From the NCBI GenBank assembly GCA_032622095.1, contig CP136065.1, forward strand, positions 96,669,343 through 96,733,342: DNA of 64,000 nt, given 5' to 3'. Positions 36,601-45,254 of the stretch are shown here, in pieces. The notes beneath the pieces were generated by a model, which was not told where the DNA came from, searched no databases, and was given only the letters and a program-made list of their open reading frames with translations. The DNA is from Siphonodentalium dalli. Lineage: Eukaryota > Mollusca > Scaphopoda > Gadilida > Siphonodentaliidae. Numbering within the stretch: the stretch's first letter is position 1; each line of letters starts with the position of its first letter. A program made the translations under genes and the position numbers.

Positions 36601-39301
36601 TTAGCGCAATCAAGTCCCAACATGAGACATTCAAATTTATTATGGTAGTTTAATGCCCGTCTGTAGTTAATAATACCAGTTGTAGTGATTATAACAGTTT
36701 CTGTAACTCTCCAGCTAACCTATGGTATGGGTTACCTAAGCACAAACCAGGCGAACGAAAAATACGTTACACATAATTTTGAAACCTACAGGCCTGCAAT
36801 TACTCTACGGATACTATTTTTGTTTTGTTGAAAAACTGGACTTCTGATCATGATGTGACGAGGAACTGTTATCAGACGGGTGGCCCTATAATACTTGAAA
36901 ATCGCTTTGGCATTTATTGATTGATTTTTGGTTAGTAGGTTTAAATCCATGTGTGACAGCTGTACACATGGAAAATCGGGTTAACCACAACTTTCTTCCC
37001 AGACTCTTAATCTGTTAAAAGCAGTTTTATGGCCGTTAGCATGATAACTTGAACACAAAAACTATTTTCATTCATATTTACTTTATGGGTCTTTTACAAC
37101 AATGTTTTAATTGAGTTCATAAACCAGGTTTGTCTGATTTATTTACCTGAGTTATGACCCATAAATTGTCTATTTTGAGCAATTTTAAGGGCAGTAGTGC
37201 GATAACTTGAACAAACATCAACTGATTCCATTCATACTTGACATATGGATCTTGATCAAGTTTGAAAGCCAGGTTTGTTCAATTGTTTTACCTGACTAAG
37301 GCCTGTTTTATATGTCGTGCTAAACACGAGCCGCGCTTTCTCATCCTGGCTCAATGTTAGCGCATGTCCTTTGGTTTAAAAATCGTGATCTGGTCGTTCA
37401 TCTATCAATGAACCTTCGTATCTATCTCTGCAATATATGTGTTCCCAAATTTCATGAAACTTGTTGTGTCATTCAATACATTACGTGCACCGTAGTACCG
37501 TATATCATAGCCTTCAATGTATATTGACAATGACCAAGAGTCAGCACATCTGTGGCCCGACGCTGTTTTATACACAAGGCGACAGACACGTGTTGCGCTA
37601 GGACGATCCAGGGATGATGCGATTTCGCTAAAAACTTCATATTGTGCATGCTCTTTGCCAATGAGGCCTGAAATGGGTGACGTCTGGACCAGACATGCCA
37701 AACATTAGCTCTTGCCTGATAAAGCTCGACGAGCCAGATGGTTTTATATGTCGAGCTTCACATACGCTTTTCTCGACTTCGCCATTTTTAATACCTGGCA
37801 TGGCTCGTGTTTAGCTTGATGTATATAACAGGCCTTGTGGCACTCAGTTTGTCAATTTTTGACAATTTAAGACCATCAGCGGTATACAGTAATGCCCTAA
37901 GTAATCGACTCTTTAACCACAGCAGAATAATGGGTAACTTTTCGGAAATATGGCTTGTTGCCATTCATCGGAAAACTCTCGCCGAGAGCTTTCCAATGAA
38001 TGGCAACAAGCCATATTTCCGACTAAATCCTGAAAAGTTACCCATAATTCTGCTGTAGTTAAAAGAGTCGATTACTTTGGCATTACTGTAACTTGAGCGA
38101 GCTTCAAACATTTCCATTTATATTTTGGTTTATGGATCTTTCACAACAAAGTCTTTTGTCCAGATTGATTTTAATTGCAAGATCCTCAGATTGATAACTT
38201 GAATGATTTTCAATGCTCCGATTGACATGCACCGAGTTGTCAGAAAAGATCAAGGCAATCTCATTCAATGCATTCAGCTGTTTCTGGTGTGCACAAATCA
38301 TTGAAACCTGTCAGCGGGCTGCTAGCATGGATGCTCAAGAGAAAGACAAAAATGTGATGTGCAGACATATTTGTTCAGATTTTTAGCTCAACTTGACAAA
38401 GTCAAGTTTGAGCTGTTGCCATGGGTTAGCATCCGTCATCCGTCTGCCAATAATTAAATTTGGCACACCCTATAGGCCATATCCCTCATCCAATCATCAC
38501 CCAACTTCAAATGGATCTTCGGGGTGACCTCTAGATGGAGGCCATTGATTTTTTCCAAAATTCGTTGAAAACCAGCAGTCATTAATCCATCGGCACACCC
38601 TGCAGCTGACATTTATTGGATAAATGTCTTGAGAACTTACAGGCATTTCAGGATCACTTCTAGATGGGAAGCTATAAAATTTGAATGATATTCGATCAAA
38701 AACATGGCTGTCGGCAGCCATCTTGGCTTTTACTCTTTGCATCACTAAATACTTTGGCATGCCCTAGAGCCAGCCTTTTTCATCCAATTGATCCCAAATT
38801 TCATTTGGTTCTTTGGGTTGACGTCTGGTATTTCATAGACATTTTAAACTTTCTGCGTTCCTTCCTGCTCCATTGACTATAATGTATGACATTATCTCAT
38901 CTCCAAGTTGAGCTACAGTGTCATTGACACTTTCATCTATTCATTGCAGAACGGCTATTACGGCTGGAGAGATGCATCTTCGCGCAAATGAGAAGATGTG
39001 GGCACAGGCACCTGCCATTATTCGATCAGACTATGGCGAAAAATACCACAAAGCATTCATGGATAATATGCTGAGAATGTTAATAAGGACAAGCAGGAGG
39101 ACAGAACTTGTGATTGATGACATGATGCACGCAATCTGTGCTAAATATCCTCGTAAGCGATATGTTCCGAAGGTTAAGACGTATTTTGGGAGTAATTTGT
39201 TGGTATCTTTGCCAGTTAACATTCAGGATCACTTAATAAATAGTGTTATGCGTTTTAAAGAGATTCCAGCATTTGTGAGTGAAAAAAGAAATGGCGTATG
39301 A
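18573..39301 (+). CDS. Short-chain dehydrogenase/reductase, retinol/17-beta-HSD-like; five coding exons
   Basis: Coding exons 18573-18690, 20501-20713, 29044-29226, 35095-35227 and 38950-39301 total 999 nt. All junctions are AG...GT and phases match, giving 332 residues plus TGA. Residues 3-23 form a hydrophobic N-terminal anchor, as in ER-membrane SDRs. The Rossmann fold shows TGxxxGxG (39-46), MDVT with D89, NNAG (117-120), N142, S169, Y182 and K186 (YSASK), and IEP at 210-212. Length and layout suit the SDR9C branch (retinol dehydrogenase, HSD17B6, DHRS9, BDH1 relatives), which oxidises or reduces retinoids, steroids or hydroxybutyrate with NAD(P). The substrate cannot be told from sequence. 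Exon 1 is entered through a splice acceptor, so at least one upstream 5' exon exists. No neighbouring gene is linked to it. The gene looks intact, with no stop or frameshift. Confidence 0.9.
18691..18767 (+). other. Start of SDR intron 1
   Basis: Intron 1 is 1,810 bp (18691-20500) and holds two MITEs, at 18768-19167 and 19291-19856. The remainder up to 20500 has no supportable feature. Confidence 0.7.
18768..19167. mobile_element. 400-bp palindromic TTAA-ended MITE
   Basis: The ends TTAACCCTTTACCCAAC and GTTGGGTAAAGGGTTAA are exact inverted repeats starting at TTAA. Inside, CAATGCATTCTCTTATATAT...GCATATATAAGAGAATGCATTGG occurs twice (about 18932-18992 and 19070-19136). Each copy is itself palindromic and the two are inverted relative to each other. 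The TTAA termini suggest piggyBac-type (or other TTAA-targeting) mobilisation. Confidence 0.85.
19291..19856 (-). mobile_element. 566-bp TTAA-ended MITE, TACTGTAC family
   Basis: Ends are TTAAAGGGATACTGTAC and GTACAGTACCCCTTTAA. Its right half is the reverse complement of the element at 12027 and of the two halves of 43136-46966 (GATCTAATATCG, GTCGAAGATGTATTCTGTAAA). It is the only full-length uninterrupted copy in the window. Confidence 0.85.
20501..20713 (+). CDS. SDR coding exon 2 (cofactor-binding region)
   Basis: Acceptor CTCAATTCAG and donor AAG|GTGATA. It completes TG-CDTGFG of the glycine motif and runs through [13 protein letters not shown] and [13 protein letters not shown] (D89, adenine-ring contact in this fold) to LLGNQ. 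It encodes residues 40-110 with a split Gly at each end. Confidence 0.92.
20778..20882. repeat. Hairpin with ~40-bp arms just after exon 2
   Basis: TTGGATATTTG.GGATTCGAGCATGA on the left pairs with TCATGCTCGAATCCCAGAATATCCAA on the right, and inner TTGTTCACAAG / TTGGTTCACAAAC also partly pairs. It lies about 65 bp into intron 2. Confidence 0.75.
20883..22201. other. Intron 2, no further feature seen
   Basis: AT-rich intronic sequence with no coding or RNA signal I can support. Confidence 0.45.
22202..22240 (+). repeat. Outer inverted repeat flanking the fold-back element (left)
   Basis: ATATCGCGACCTGATTTCCATTCTGTCCTAAGTG matches the reverse complement of 27818-27857 essentially perfectly. 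The sequence between here and the fold-back arm at 22811 does not match the corresponding right-hand sequence. Confidence 0.85.
22811..27407. mobile_element. ~4.6 kb fold-back element with long tandem-repeat arms
   Basis: Tips TAGTCCAGGAGATATTGGTC and its partner GACCAATATCTCCTCGACTA start two inverted arms of about 2.2 kb (22811 to ~25040 and ~25280 to 27407). The outer parts are close matches; the inner parts diverge more but still align (for example CATGATAGTGG.AATGAAAT). Each arm contains spaced copies, at about 170-190 bp, of a unit with ATGGCGGCCAAAATGGC and AGCGTTATTGT. Arms made of tandem repeats are typical of FB/Galileo-type fold-back transposons. I see no transposase. It lies in SDR intron 2. 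Open frames inside (23.4-24.1 kb, 26.4-27.5 kb) are repeat-derived. Confidence 0.85.
22841..22865 (+). repeat. 25-base poly-C tract
   Basis: Uninterrupted C run in the left arm of the fold-back element. The matching place in the right arm (about 27372-27382) has only a short TGGGGTGC. Confidence 0.9.
27818..27857 (-). repeat. Outer inverted repeat flanking the fold-back element (right)
   Basis: Inverted match to 22202-22240, ending TCGCGATAT at 27857. A TA-ended MITE begins ten bases further on. Confidence 0.85.
27868..28007. mobile_element. 140-bp TA-ended palindromic MITE
   Basis: TACAGTAATGCCCTAAATAA...TTATTTAGGGCATTACTGTA, bounded by TA. The core AGTCGGAAATATGGCTTGTT matches the family members at 4798-4905 and 37885-38090. 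Tc1/mariner-like by its TA boundary and short TIR. Confidence 0.85.
28495..28605. repeat. Single hairpin of the GAATGAGGTCCCCA family
   Basis: TTGCGGAATGAGGTCCCCA pairs imperfectly with TGGGAACCTCATTCTGC, around CATCACCAAATTCACCCT. It is one half of the double-hairpin element seen at 31623 and 50290. Confidence 0.75.
28805..28999. mobile_element. 195-bp near-perfect palindromic TTAA MITE
   Basis: TTAACCCTTTCAGTGCCAAG and its inverse bound the element. Nearly the whole sequence pairs with itself (TGTATCAACCCATATTTCC, GATAATTTTTCAAATTTA), with a short central ATACATAATG repeat. It ends 44 bp before SDR exon 3. Confidence 0.9.
29044..29226 (+). CDS. SDR coding exon 3 (NNAG and catalytic Asn/Ser)
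   Basis: Acceptor TTTCCTGTGCAG and donor G|GTAAGC. It encodes residues 111-172: [17 protein letters not shown] with the catalytic Asn142, and [11 protein letters not shown] with catalytic Ser169. Both boundary Gly codons are split and restored by splicing. Confidence 0.93.
29488..30395 (+). repeat. Three copies of the dispersed 'ATGTTATTGGTC' repeat
   Basis: Copies start near 29488, 29835 and 30140. Each has an ATGTTATTGGTC.GTC head, CTGTATGATAACTTTAG, AAATACAGGTCAA.TTCGAATT and GCAAT..CTCTTGTT. The first is truncated; the last two are nearly complete and in the same orientation. Confidence 0.75.
30478..30935 (-). repeat. Dispersed repeat copy B (inverted partner of 1390-1805)
   Basis: Reverse complement of the repeat near the window start, preceded by a hairpin in which TTATGTTGGGATATAA pairs with TTATATCCCAACATAA (about 30483-30543). 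Confidence 0.75.
30955..32560 (+). repeat. Degenerate AGCTCACCTGAG repeat, interrupted
   Basis: It starts TTTTTAGCTCACCTGAGACG and a CGTCCGTCCGTCCATC tract, then about three units with CCATAACTCTTTC, TAATTCTT..AACATCTTCT, GAATGGGTTCATATTTGG and TTCAAATGAGGTCACTGGGTCAAAT. It is interrupted at 31623-32073 by a double-hairpin element and resumes to about 32560. This is a common mollusc repeat style; it is non-coding. Confidence 0.7.
31623..32073. mobile_element. ~450-bp element with a hairpin at each end
   Basis: Two palindromes built on CAGAATGAGGTCCCCAGAGG...CCTCTGGGGACCTCATTCTG lie at about 31655-31757 and 31950-32045, separated by about 200 bp containing TTTGCAGAAGATAAAAT and ATCACCAACTTCAACTGG. 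The same whole arrangement recurs at 50290-50722. The outer edges GTGTGCCTGTCATTTGC and GCAAATGACAGACACAC form the terminal inverted repeats. Confidence 0.8.
32600..35090. other. Intron 3, mostly degenerate repeat sequence
   Basis: Around 33165-33780 there are weak copies of a unit with GCACCTGCGATTTTGAG, GGTGGAGTT.GCC and CATTTAGAAA that echo the repeat at 42.1-42.7 kb. The rest (33.8-35.09 kb) shows nothing I can support. The 125-codon frame at 34229-34606 has no motif and no good splice sites in phase with the SDR gene. Confidence 0.4.
35095..35227 (+). CDS. SDR coding exon 4 (YxxxK active site)
   Basis: Acceptor TTCGTTACAG and donor ACAG|GTGAGA. It encodes [15 protein letters not shown] with Tyr182 and Lys186, then [17 protein letters not shown] (residues 172-216). 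Typical for the family: Ser169 in exon 3 lies 13 residues before Tyr182. Confidence 0.94.
36238..36303 (+). pseudogene. Partial duplicate of the 3' part of SDR exon 4
   Basis: About 54 bases repeat the end of exon 4 (residues [18 protein letters not shown]), with only a few substitutions (ACCGACC to GCCATCC), followed by a GT donor-like ACAG|GTGGCAAATTTAG. A similar ACAGGTGGGAAATTTAG also occurs just after the true exon at about 35256. The 5' part with the active-site Tyr/Lys is absent and no acceptor is seen, so it is probably a dead tandem duplication inside intron 4. Confidence 0.85.
36304..37298. other. Intron 4, no gene recognised
   Basis: AT-rich. Weak repeats of GATAACTTGAACA...ATTCATA.TTTA...GGATCTTT (37040-37240, and again near 38110) suggest an old degenerate repeat. 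Confidence 0.4.
37299..37836. mobile_element. ~540-bp MITE with ~35-bp TIRs
   Basis: The left end, AAGGCCTGTTTTATATGTCG and CTAAACACGAGCC, pairs with the right end, GGCTCGTGTTTAGC...ATATAACAGGCCTT. The interior has no coding motif; open frames there on both strands are not gene-like. Confidence 0.75.
37885..38090. mobile_element. 206-bp near-perfect palindromic TA-ended MITE
   Basis: TACAGTAATGCCCTAAGTAA through its inverse ending GGCATTACTGTA. The centre is AAAACTCTCGCCGAGAGCTTT. It is the full palindromic member of the family also at 4798 (half) and 27868 (shortened). Confidence 0.9.
38390..38937 (+). repeat. AGCTCAACTT...AAGTTGAGCTA element next to exon 5
   Basis: It starts TTAGCTCAACTTGACAAAG and ends CCAAGTTGAGCTACAGTGTCATTGACACTTTCAT, so the ends are inverted repeats. 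Between them are about two degenerate units with GGGGTGACCTCTAGATG and GGCAGCCATCTTGG. The end of the element lies only 12 bp before the SDR exon 5 acceptor. Confidence 0.75.
38950..39301 (+). CDS. SDR coding exon 5 (C-terminal substrate region)
   Basis: Acceptor CTATTCATTGCAG at 38937-38949; stop TGA at 39299-39301. It encodes residues 216-332, starting [19 protein letters not shown] (Arg216 split across the junction) and ending FVSEKRNGV. In this SDR branch the part after the IEP segment shapes the substrate pocket and is the least conserved. There is no AATAAA close downstream; an ATTAAA at 39712 lies in a repeat and is a weak candidate polyadenylation signal. Confidence 0.9.
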
Positions 39302-39675
39302 TAATATTAGTTTATTATGAGATTAGTTATCAGTGATTTAGACTTTAGTCTACTCTGATGAAAATCACTTTGTAAGTTAAAGATGCCCTGTCTGATGTGA
39401 CACCACAAAACCACCATCTCTACTTTTTCTACTTTCAAAAAGTTTGACTTTGTCTTTGACTTTGACTTTGAAATTTTGTCAGGTGGTCACCTTTTAAGAG
39501 CATCTAAACCTCTGCAGCCCAAAATCGGTACATAATGAAGAGCATTCTCAATTGTGAGCTGCTGTGAATATTCTTTTCGTCCTATATTACTGATGGACGA
39601 TTTTGTGGATTTATGTGATGCCTGCGTGACACGAATGATGATGACTGCACATATTTTTCGAATTTCTTTTGTCTG

Positions 39676-40100
39676 TTAACCCTTTCACGACGGGAGCTGT
39701 GATGGTGCTGCATTAAAGTTCCATTGCCAGTGCATTCTCTTTTATATGCGTGTCTCCCATAGGGACCCTCACGTTTGGACCCTGCGAACCAATCGAGATT
39801 CCGTTCGATTCCAAAGCGATGTGATGACTTGGTCCAGTTCGAAACCTTTGACAGGGATTCAGGTTGTATTGAACCTTTTAGTTGGTCCTGCAAAATGAGC
39901 AAATCAAACACCACGGAACAATCATGAATCACTAAATGTAGACACCCAATCCTGGCACTGCACACATAAACCATTGGCATATCTAACAGCCCTCAGAATT
40001 AGCCACGGCAATCAGCAGTGGCGTAGTAATTGAAGTAGTAATACCTTTTTGGCACAGCATTTTATTACTGTGGCATTACTCACTGGGAAAGGGTGGCCTA
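39676..40100. mobile_element. Degenerate TTAACCCTTTCACGA element
   Basis: It starts TTAACCCTTTCACGACGGGAGCTG and has TTGCCAGTGCATTCTCTTTTATATGCG and CTCCCATAGGGA, as in the element at 14103-14330. A possible degraded right end (GGGAAAGGGTGGCCTATTAA) lies near 40085-40100. The middle is unrelated to the other copies. Confidence 0.5.
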
Positions 40101-40177
40101 TTAATTAATATATAGCGCTATGTCATGCTGATAATGTCATGTGCTAGATTATTAACCGATTACACTCTCATAATTAT

Positions 40178-40748
40178 ACCCCCATTTTCAAAGAAAATGG
40201 GGGGTATACTGGATTGACTGCGTCGTGCCGTCCGTCTGTCTGTCCGTCAGTCACGCTTTCTCGTCCGTCCGTCCGACCTCATAACTCGAACAACTATGAA
40301 CCGATTTCAATAATTTTTTGTATGCAATCTCCTTAGGACGGTCTCTCCGCATGATGCTAATTTTTCGACTTATTTTGACTTAGAAAATTCTGTTCGACTT
40401 AATAACTTTAACTAATATGAACCGATTTCAATAATTTTTGGTATACATGCTTCTCACAATACCCTATCTACATGATGCGGCTAGGGATTGGCTCAGACTG
40501 TTTTTCGTAATATTACACCTCATTTTCGACTTATTTTGACTTAGAAAATTCTGTCTGACTTAATAACTTTAACAAATATGAACCGATTTGAATAATTTTT
40601 TCTGTACAAGCTTCTTGTGACACCATATCGATATTATTAGTCCGAATTTTCTTTAAAGTTAAAAATGTTTTTGGTTGAGTTTACGGATAATGCTGGTTGA
40701 ATTTGCCAGGGTGGGGGTATGCTAGCACTCGAGTGCACACCTCTTGTT
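40178..40748 (+). repeat. TATACCCCC...GGGGGTATACTGG-led repeat
   Basis: It begins with a hairpin (CCCCCATTTTCAAAGAAAATGGGGGGTATACTGG) and a CGTCCGTCTGTCTGTCC tract, then three degenerate units with ATATGAACCGATTTCAATAATTTTT and CGACTTATTTTGACTTAGAAAATTCTG. It ends GGGGGTATGCTAGCACTCGAGTGC. Another mollusc-style interspersed repeat, non-coding. Confidence 0.75.
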
Positions 40749-42124
40749 GTTTATTGATTAGTTATAGATATTGTTTACCCACTTCTGTGCTTAAAGCCTT
40801 AAATCTAAATGTAAGTTTACAATTGGACATAATTAACTGGTCAGAATATCAAAAAGTTACCAGGTTTTGAACGGGTGTGATTTCTTTATGGGCATTTCGT
40901 ATGATCTAGGCAGTCACCAGCTGATATGCAACATCTAGGCCGAAGTTCAAGAGTAGACGGACGTGAAAGGGCAATCATGATGATGAACCAAATACCATCA
41001 TTCTCATGAACAGCTTACTGATCATCATATGCTGGGGCAGTGATCTTGAATCAGCATCGATTGTTTATTCACTCACTGACGCTGATTGGGTCTTTGTCAC
41101 AGGGCTTCGATCCAATTCATGGTCAGCTTTTCAAAGCAGTCACAAGTGTAGTCACCTTTTCACGGGCATTCACTTTTGCAGTCAGCTTTTCATATTCATC
41201 TCACATAGAATAGAGAATAGTGTAACATATATTAAGCATATGAAGAAAAAAGCTACTTTAAGAATAATGACATTTTTAGAGTTCAAGTTTTGATTCTATG
41301 TCGTATAGCTCGAGAAATGAAAATAATGCTCATGCTCAATATTGTACCTAGCCTCAATGTGTGTCATCATTTTGTCGTTTTTAGTGACCATCTACTGCAA
41401 ATCATGTGATGAAACGAGATTTTAAATGCTTATATATATTACTCTCAGGTGCCAAATAAAAGTGCTGGCCAAATACAAGTGCTGGGTGACATTTTTACCA
41501 AAAAAAGAATAATAGTGCTGGTGCACAATAAATGTGCTGGGTTACGGATTTTACTTTTCATGGTAGTATGCTTAAAACTCGAGCCATGAAGGCTTATGCA
41601 TACATTTATATAGTACAGGGAATCATACCTGTGCGGAGGATGTGACATTATGCATCATGTATCTTCACTATCTTGTTTACCCCATTCATACATTATGTAA
41701 GACCATGCGTGAAATTACATATTACTCATATGATATAAAGTTGGAATAGATTGTCTTACATGTTGATTGTTGTATTATACAGTACACACTGCACATGACT
41801 TTTTTTTCTCTTGTAGCTTGGGGGTCTTCGGGTATAGATGGTTCATTATTCCGATGGTTCATTATTCTGAGGGTTCATTATTCCGCTTTTCCATGAGGGT
41901 TCATAATTCCGACTATTTCACAAAACAGAAAAAACCTAAATTACACACCATTTCACCACTAATGTATACTATAGGGATTAGCCATACGGAATACAAGAAG
42001 GGGTGGGAAAACTTAAGGCTGTTTATTAAATATGATTTTCAGGATAAAAGGATATCTATGCTGAACAAACTATGTACCGGCAATGCTATGTGTTTGCTCC
42101 TAAATTATGTATATCAACAATCTA
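40749..42124. other. No gene recognised
   Basis: Intergenic. Local oddities are repeated GTCAGCTTTTCA.A.CA.TCAC near 41120-41200, repeated AAGTGCTGG near 41458-41545 and repeated GG.TTCATTATTCCG near 41840-41910. The 156-codon frame at 41767-42237 runs into the next repeat and has no motif. Confidence 0.4.
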
Positions 42125-42705
42125 TTGTATTTATATATGTGTTATTATACCCCCCGAAACAACATGTATACTTGTGTCCGAGCTTTTATTCCTACATTTT
42201 TCGGTCAATTTTTTTAAAACGTGGCACAGATATTTAGTACCATGGGAACTTGTGCGCCTGCGATTATGACGTCTGTCAGACATGTTTTGGTGGAGTTATC
42301 CCCCTTTTTCGACTTAGAAACTTTTTTTGCAACATGCATAATTTTGTCCGAGCTTTTATTCCTACATTTTTCGGTCAATGTTTTTTAATCTTGGCACTGA
42401 TATTTAGTACCATGGGAACCTGTACACCTGCGATTATGACGTCTGTCCGACATATTTTGTGTGGAGTTATTCCCCTTTTTCGACTTATAATATTTTTCGC
42501 AACATACATGTACATAATTTTGTCCAAGCTTTTATTCCTACATTTTATGGTCAATATGTTTAAGATTAGGGTTATGGTTGTACACCTGCAATGGGAACTG
42601 TTATTTTATTATTTTAACTAAATGTTTACTGACATGTGAAACATTTTAGTATTTTAAAAACAGGGGGGTATCCGTAGTCCCATTGGGACAGTCACACCTC
42701 TAGTT
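42125..42705 (+). repeat. TATACCCCCC-led repeat with three ~170-bp units
   Basis: TTGTCC.AGCTTTTATTCCTACATTTT occurs near 42175, 42342 and 42521. The first two units also carry ATATTTAGTACCATGGGAAC and GCGATTATGACGTCTGTC. The head TTATTATACCCCCCG and tail GGGGGGTATCCGTAGTCCCATTGG bound it. Confidence 0.75.
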
Positions 42706-44312
42706 ATCATTGCCAATACAATCAATCAATCAAAGAGTGATAGTTAACTCAAGTAACTCACTCACTGTATAATTCAATTGATTAATATATTTAGGTTGAA
42801 ACTTGTGTACTAGTAGATTGAAGTTTTTGTCCAAAATCATACTCAGTTTACAATTTTACATTAAGCCTAATTTGATTTTTTTTCAAAGAATTTACGATCA
42901 ATTTTACATTTCTCTCACCAAATAATGCATTAAAACAGAAAAAGTATGAAACTGTGTTGTTTAAATATCTTAATATTAAAGGAATATACTTTAATGCTTC
43001 TCATGAAATTATTTGTATGCAGAAAACACTCAGTCAAACTGGTAACTTTTAGCGCTTTTTCTGGGTTTCGCGTTGCCTATTTTCGAGGCACATCGTTTTT
43101 CATTAACAATTGTGATTATGGAACTGATTTTGGTGTTAAAGGGGTACTGTACGCCATTTTCATTAAATTTCCGGTGACAACAACGATCTAATATCGATAA
43201 TATATAGAAACATAAGTAATTTGAGTCGAAGATGTATTCTGTAAACGCTCAGGTTAATAGGGTACCTCGAAACAGTGCGCGGAAGTGCGCGGAACTGCGC
43301 GGTACAAACAAAACAGTTATTATGCACGGGGAGTTGATTTAAAACATGTATATTAATGAAATATAGTAGTAGAAGGTCTTCAGTTACGAATTTGCAAGAT
43401 CATTTTAACGTTTTATTAGAGAGAGTGAGTGGTAGAATCTACCGCGCACTGTTTCGAGAAAAGTTTACTGCGCTATATCTTCCGCGCATTGTTTCGAGAA
43501 AAGCTTACTGCGCAGTTGTTACCATAAAACTTAATGCGCGATGTCGGATTAATAGCCACAGTTACGTGATAAATTATATATTATAAAACAATTTTCTAAA
43601 ACTCCCATCAGCTTTTATCCGGGCTTTGGGCCGGCAGACTTAATTGTCAAAATGAATTTACCGGTGCCATGATATATGGCACCTCTGTGCATATATGGCA
43701 CGATTATCTCTCTCTGTTGATCAGTTATTATGTCAAGTAGTCTGTCCCTCAAGTCAGGTAATTTCAATACATCAGTCTCTATTTTTATCACATTGTTTAA
43801 ACCTGCACAGTTATTATTAGTCAGTTTCGATGCATAACTTTTGTGCTTCATATGAAGAAATTTATATAGTTACAAATTGAATTATTAATCTTTCATTTTC
43901 TTTTGGTGAGGACGCAATTAGATAATATTATATAAAGCGTAATCCTATATGCTTTTTCTGGTGTCTAAAAGATCTATTTGGCCAATTACCCAAACCGATG
44001 CACATAGCCTCAAATCGATTAAAATTTAGAAAATTATTGAATATGTAGTTTCTTACCACCCAAGGACTCCTGAATCAACTGTACATTATCACCATATGCA
44101 CTTAATTTTGTTTTCTTTTGTTAATCACGTGAATATTTTTTGTAATTTATATTTTGTTGAGTCGGACTTATATAGGTCTTCGGACCTGTTGTCTGGCTCT
44201 TTGCATATTTTATTTGCAATAAACCTATTTGTAATACGACCCTGCCTAACTATGCTTAAAAGCCATGTCCTGATTGGCCAGTGGCCCGAGTTACCATGGC
44301 TATCTCGTTCCA

Positions 44313-44353
44313 GTTTTGTGGTACAATTCTACTTTTTCCAATTGTACCACGAA
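44313..44353. repeat. Hairpin on TGTGGTACAATT
   Basis: TTGTGGTACAATT pairs with AATTGTACCACGA. The same GTACCAC motif forms the arms of the larger palindrome 0.8 kb downstream. Confidence 0.6.
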
Positions 44354-45108
44354 AAAAATCGGTTTATTCAGATCGACGCACGCGACTTTTCCCGTCTTTT
44401 CTAACTCCGCGCAAACGGGGCATCAACGGAGTACACCCGCACCCGTAACCCTTTGAATTTTGCTACATCTTGACAATCTTGCGAATTTTCTAGCGATTTG
44501 TCGCTTGAAACCAGTTTGGTTGCCAATGAATATGGTCCAAATGATGTTATGGTATATTGATATATGTTACGACCAAAGAAAGTTACTTAATAAGTATATT
44601 AAATGACAAAATAAATCCATGGGGCCGGGCTGTGCATTCGTCGATTCGAATCTCGATCATATTCGTCGATTCGATATTTCGGAATCAAGTTGAAAATGAA
44701 AGCGTTTGTTCACCAGTACAGAAGGGGGATAAGATCATTTAGATCGCTTTGTGTAAGGAAAATGGTCCATAGTCGATGATCATATTCATGTTGTCCCAAC
44801 AACGTTCAACACAGAAATGACCGCAATTCGTATTTCCTGTACAATTTAAATGAAAGGCACGGGCGCCGCTGAAAACACATCGTTTTTTAGCCAATCACAA
44901 CGATTATTTTCTAGAAGAGGTGCCTCGAAAAGTCAATGGGGGAATTTCATAACAAGACAAGATTACCGGAGTATTCCATGCAAATAAATCGAGTACGCCC
45001 AATACGAATTACACCACGAAATGTTTTCTCACCTGAGACCGAAAAAGCGCAGTATTTCGTTGACTATTCAGTCGAATTGTGACCATAAACTTTCAGTCGT
45101 ATTACAAA

Positions 45109-45254
45109 AGAAATAAATACACGGTGTATCGGTGTGTATGGTCAAGTTGTACCACACAAAACTGATTGTAGGACTCCGCTACGCGTCGTCCTACAATCAG
45201 TTTTTTTGTGGTACAACTTGACCATACACACCTCTACACCGTGTATTTATTTCT
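45109..45254. repeat. 146-bp near-perfect palindrome inside the nested element
   Basis: AAGAAATAAATACACGGTGT to GACTGATTGTAGGAC-type arms of about 66 bp surround a short TCCGCTACGCGTC centre. The right arm ends ACACCGTGTATTTATTTCTT. Confidence 0.88.

Noticed and set aside
41767-42621. Open frames of 123-156 codons near 42 kb
   Set aside because: Mostly translation of the TATACCCCCC-led repeat with three ~170-bp units.
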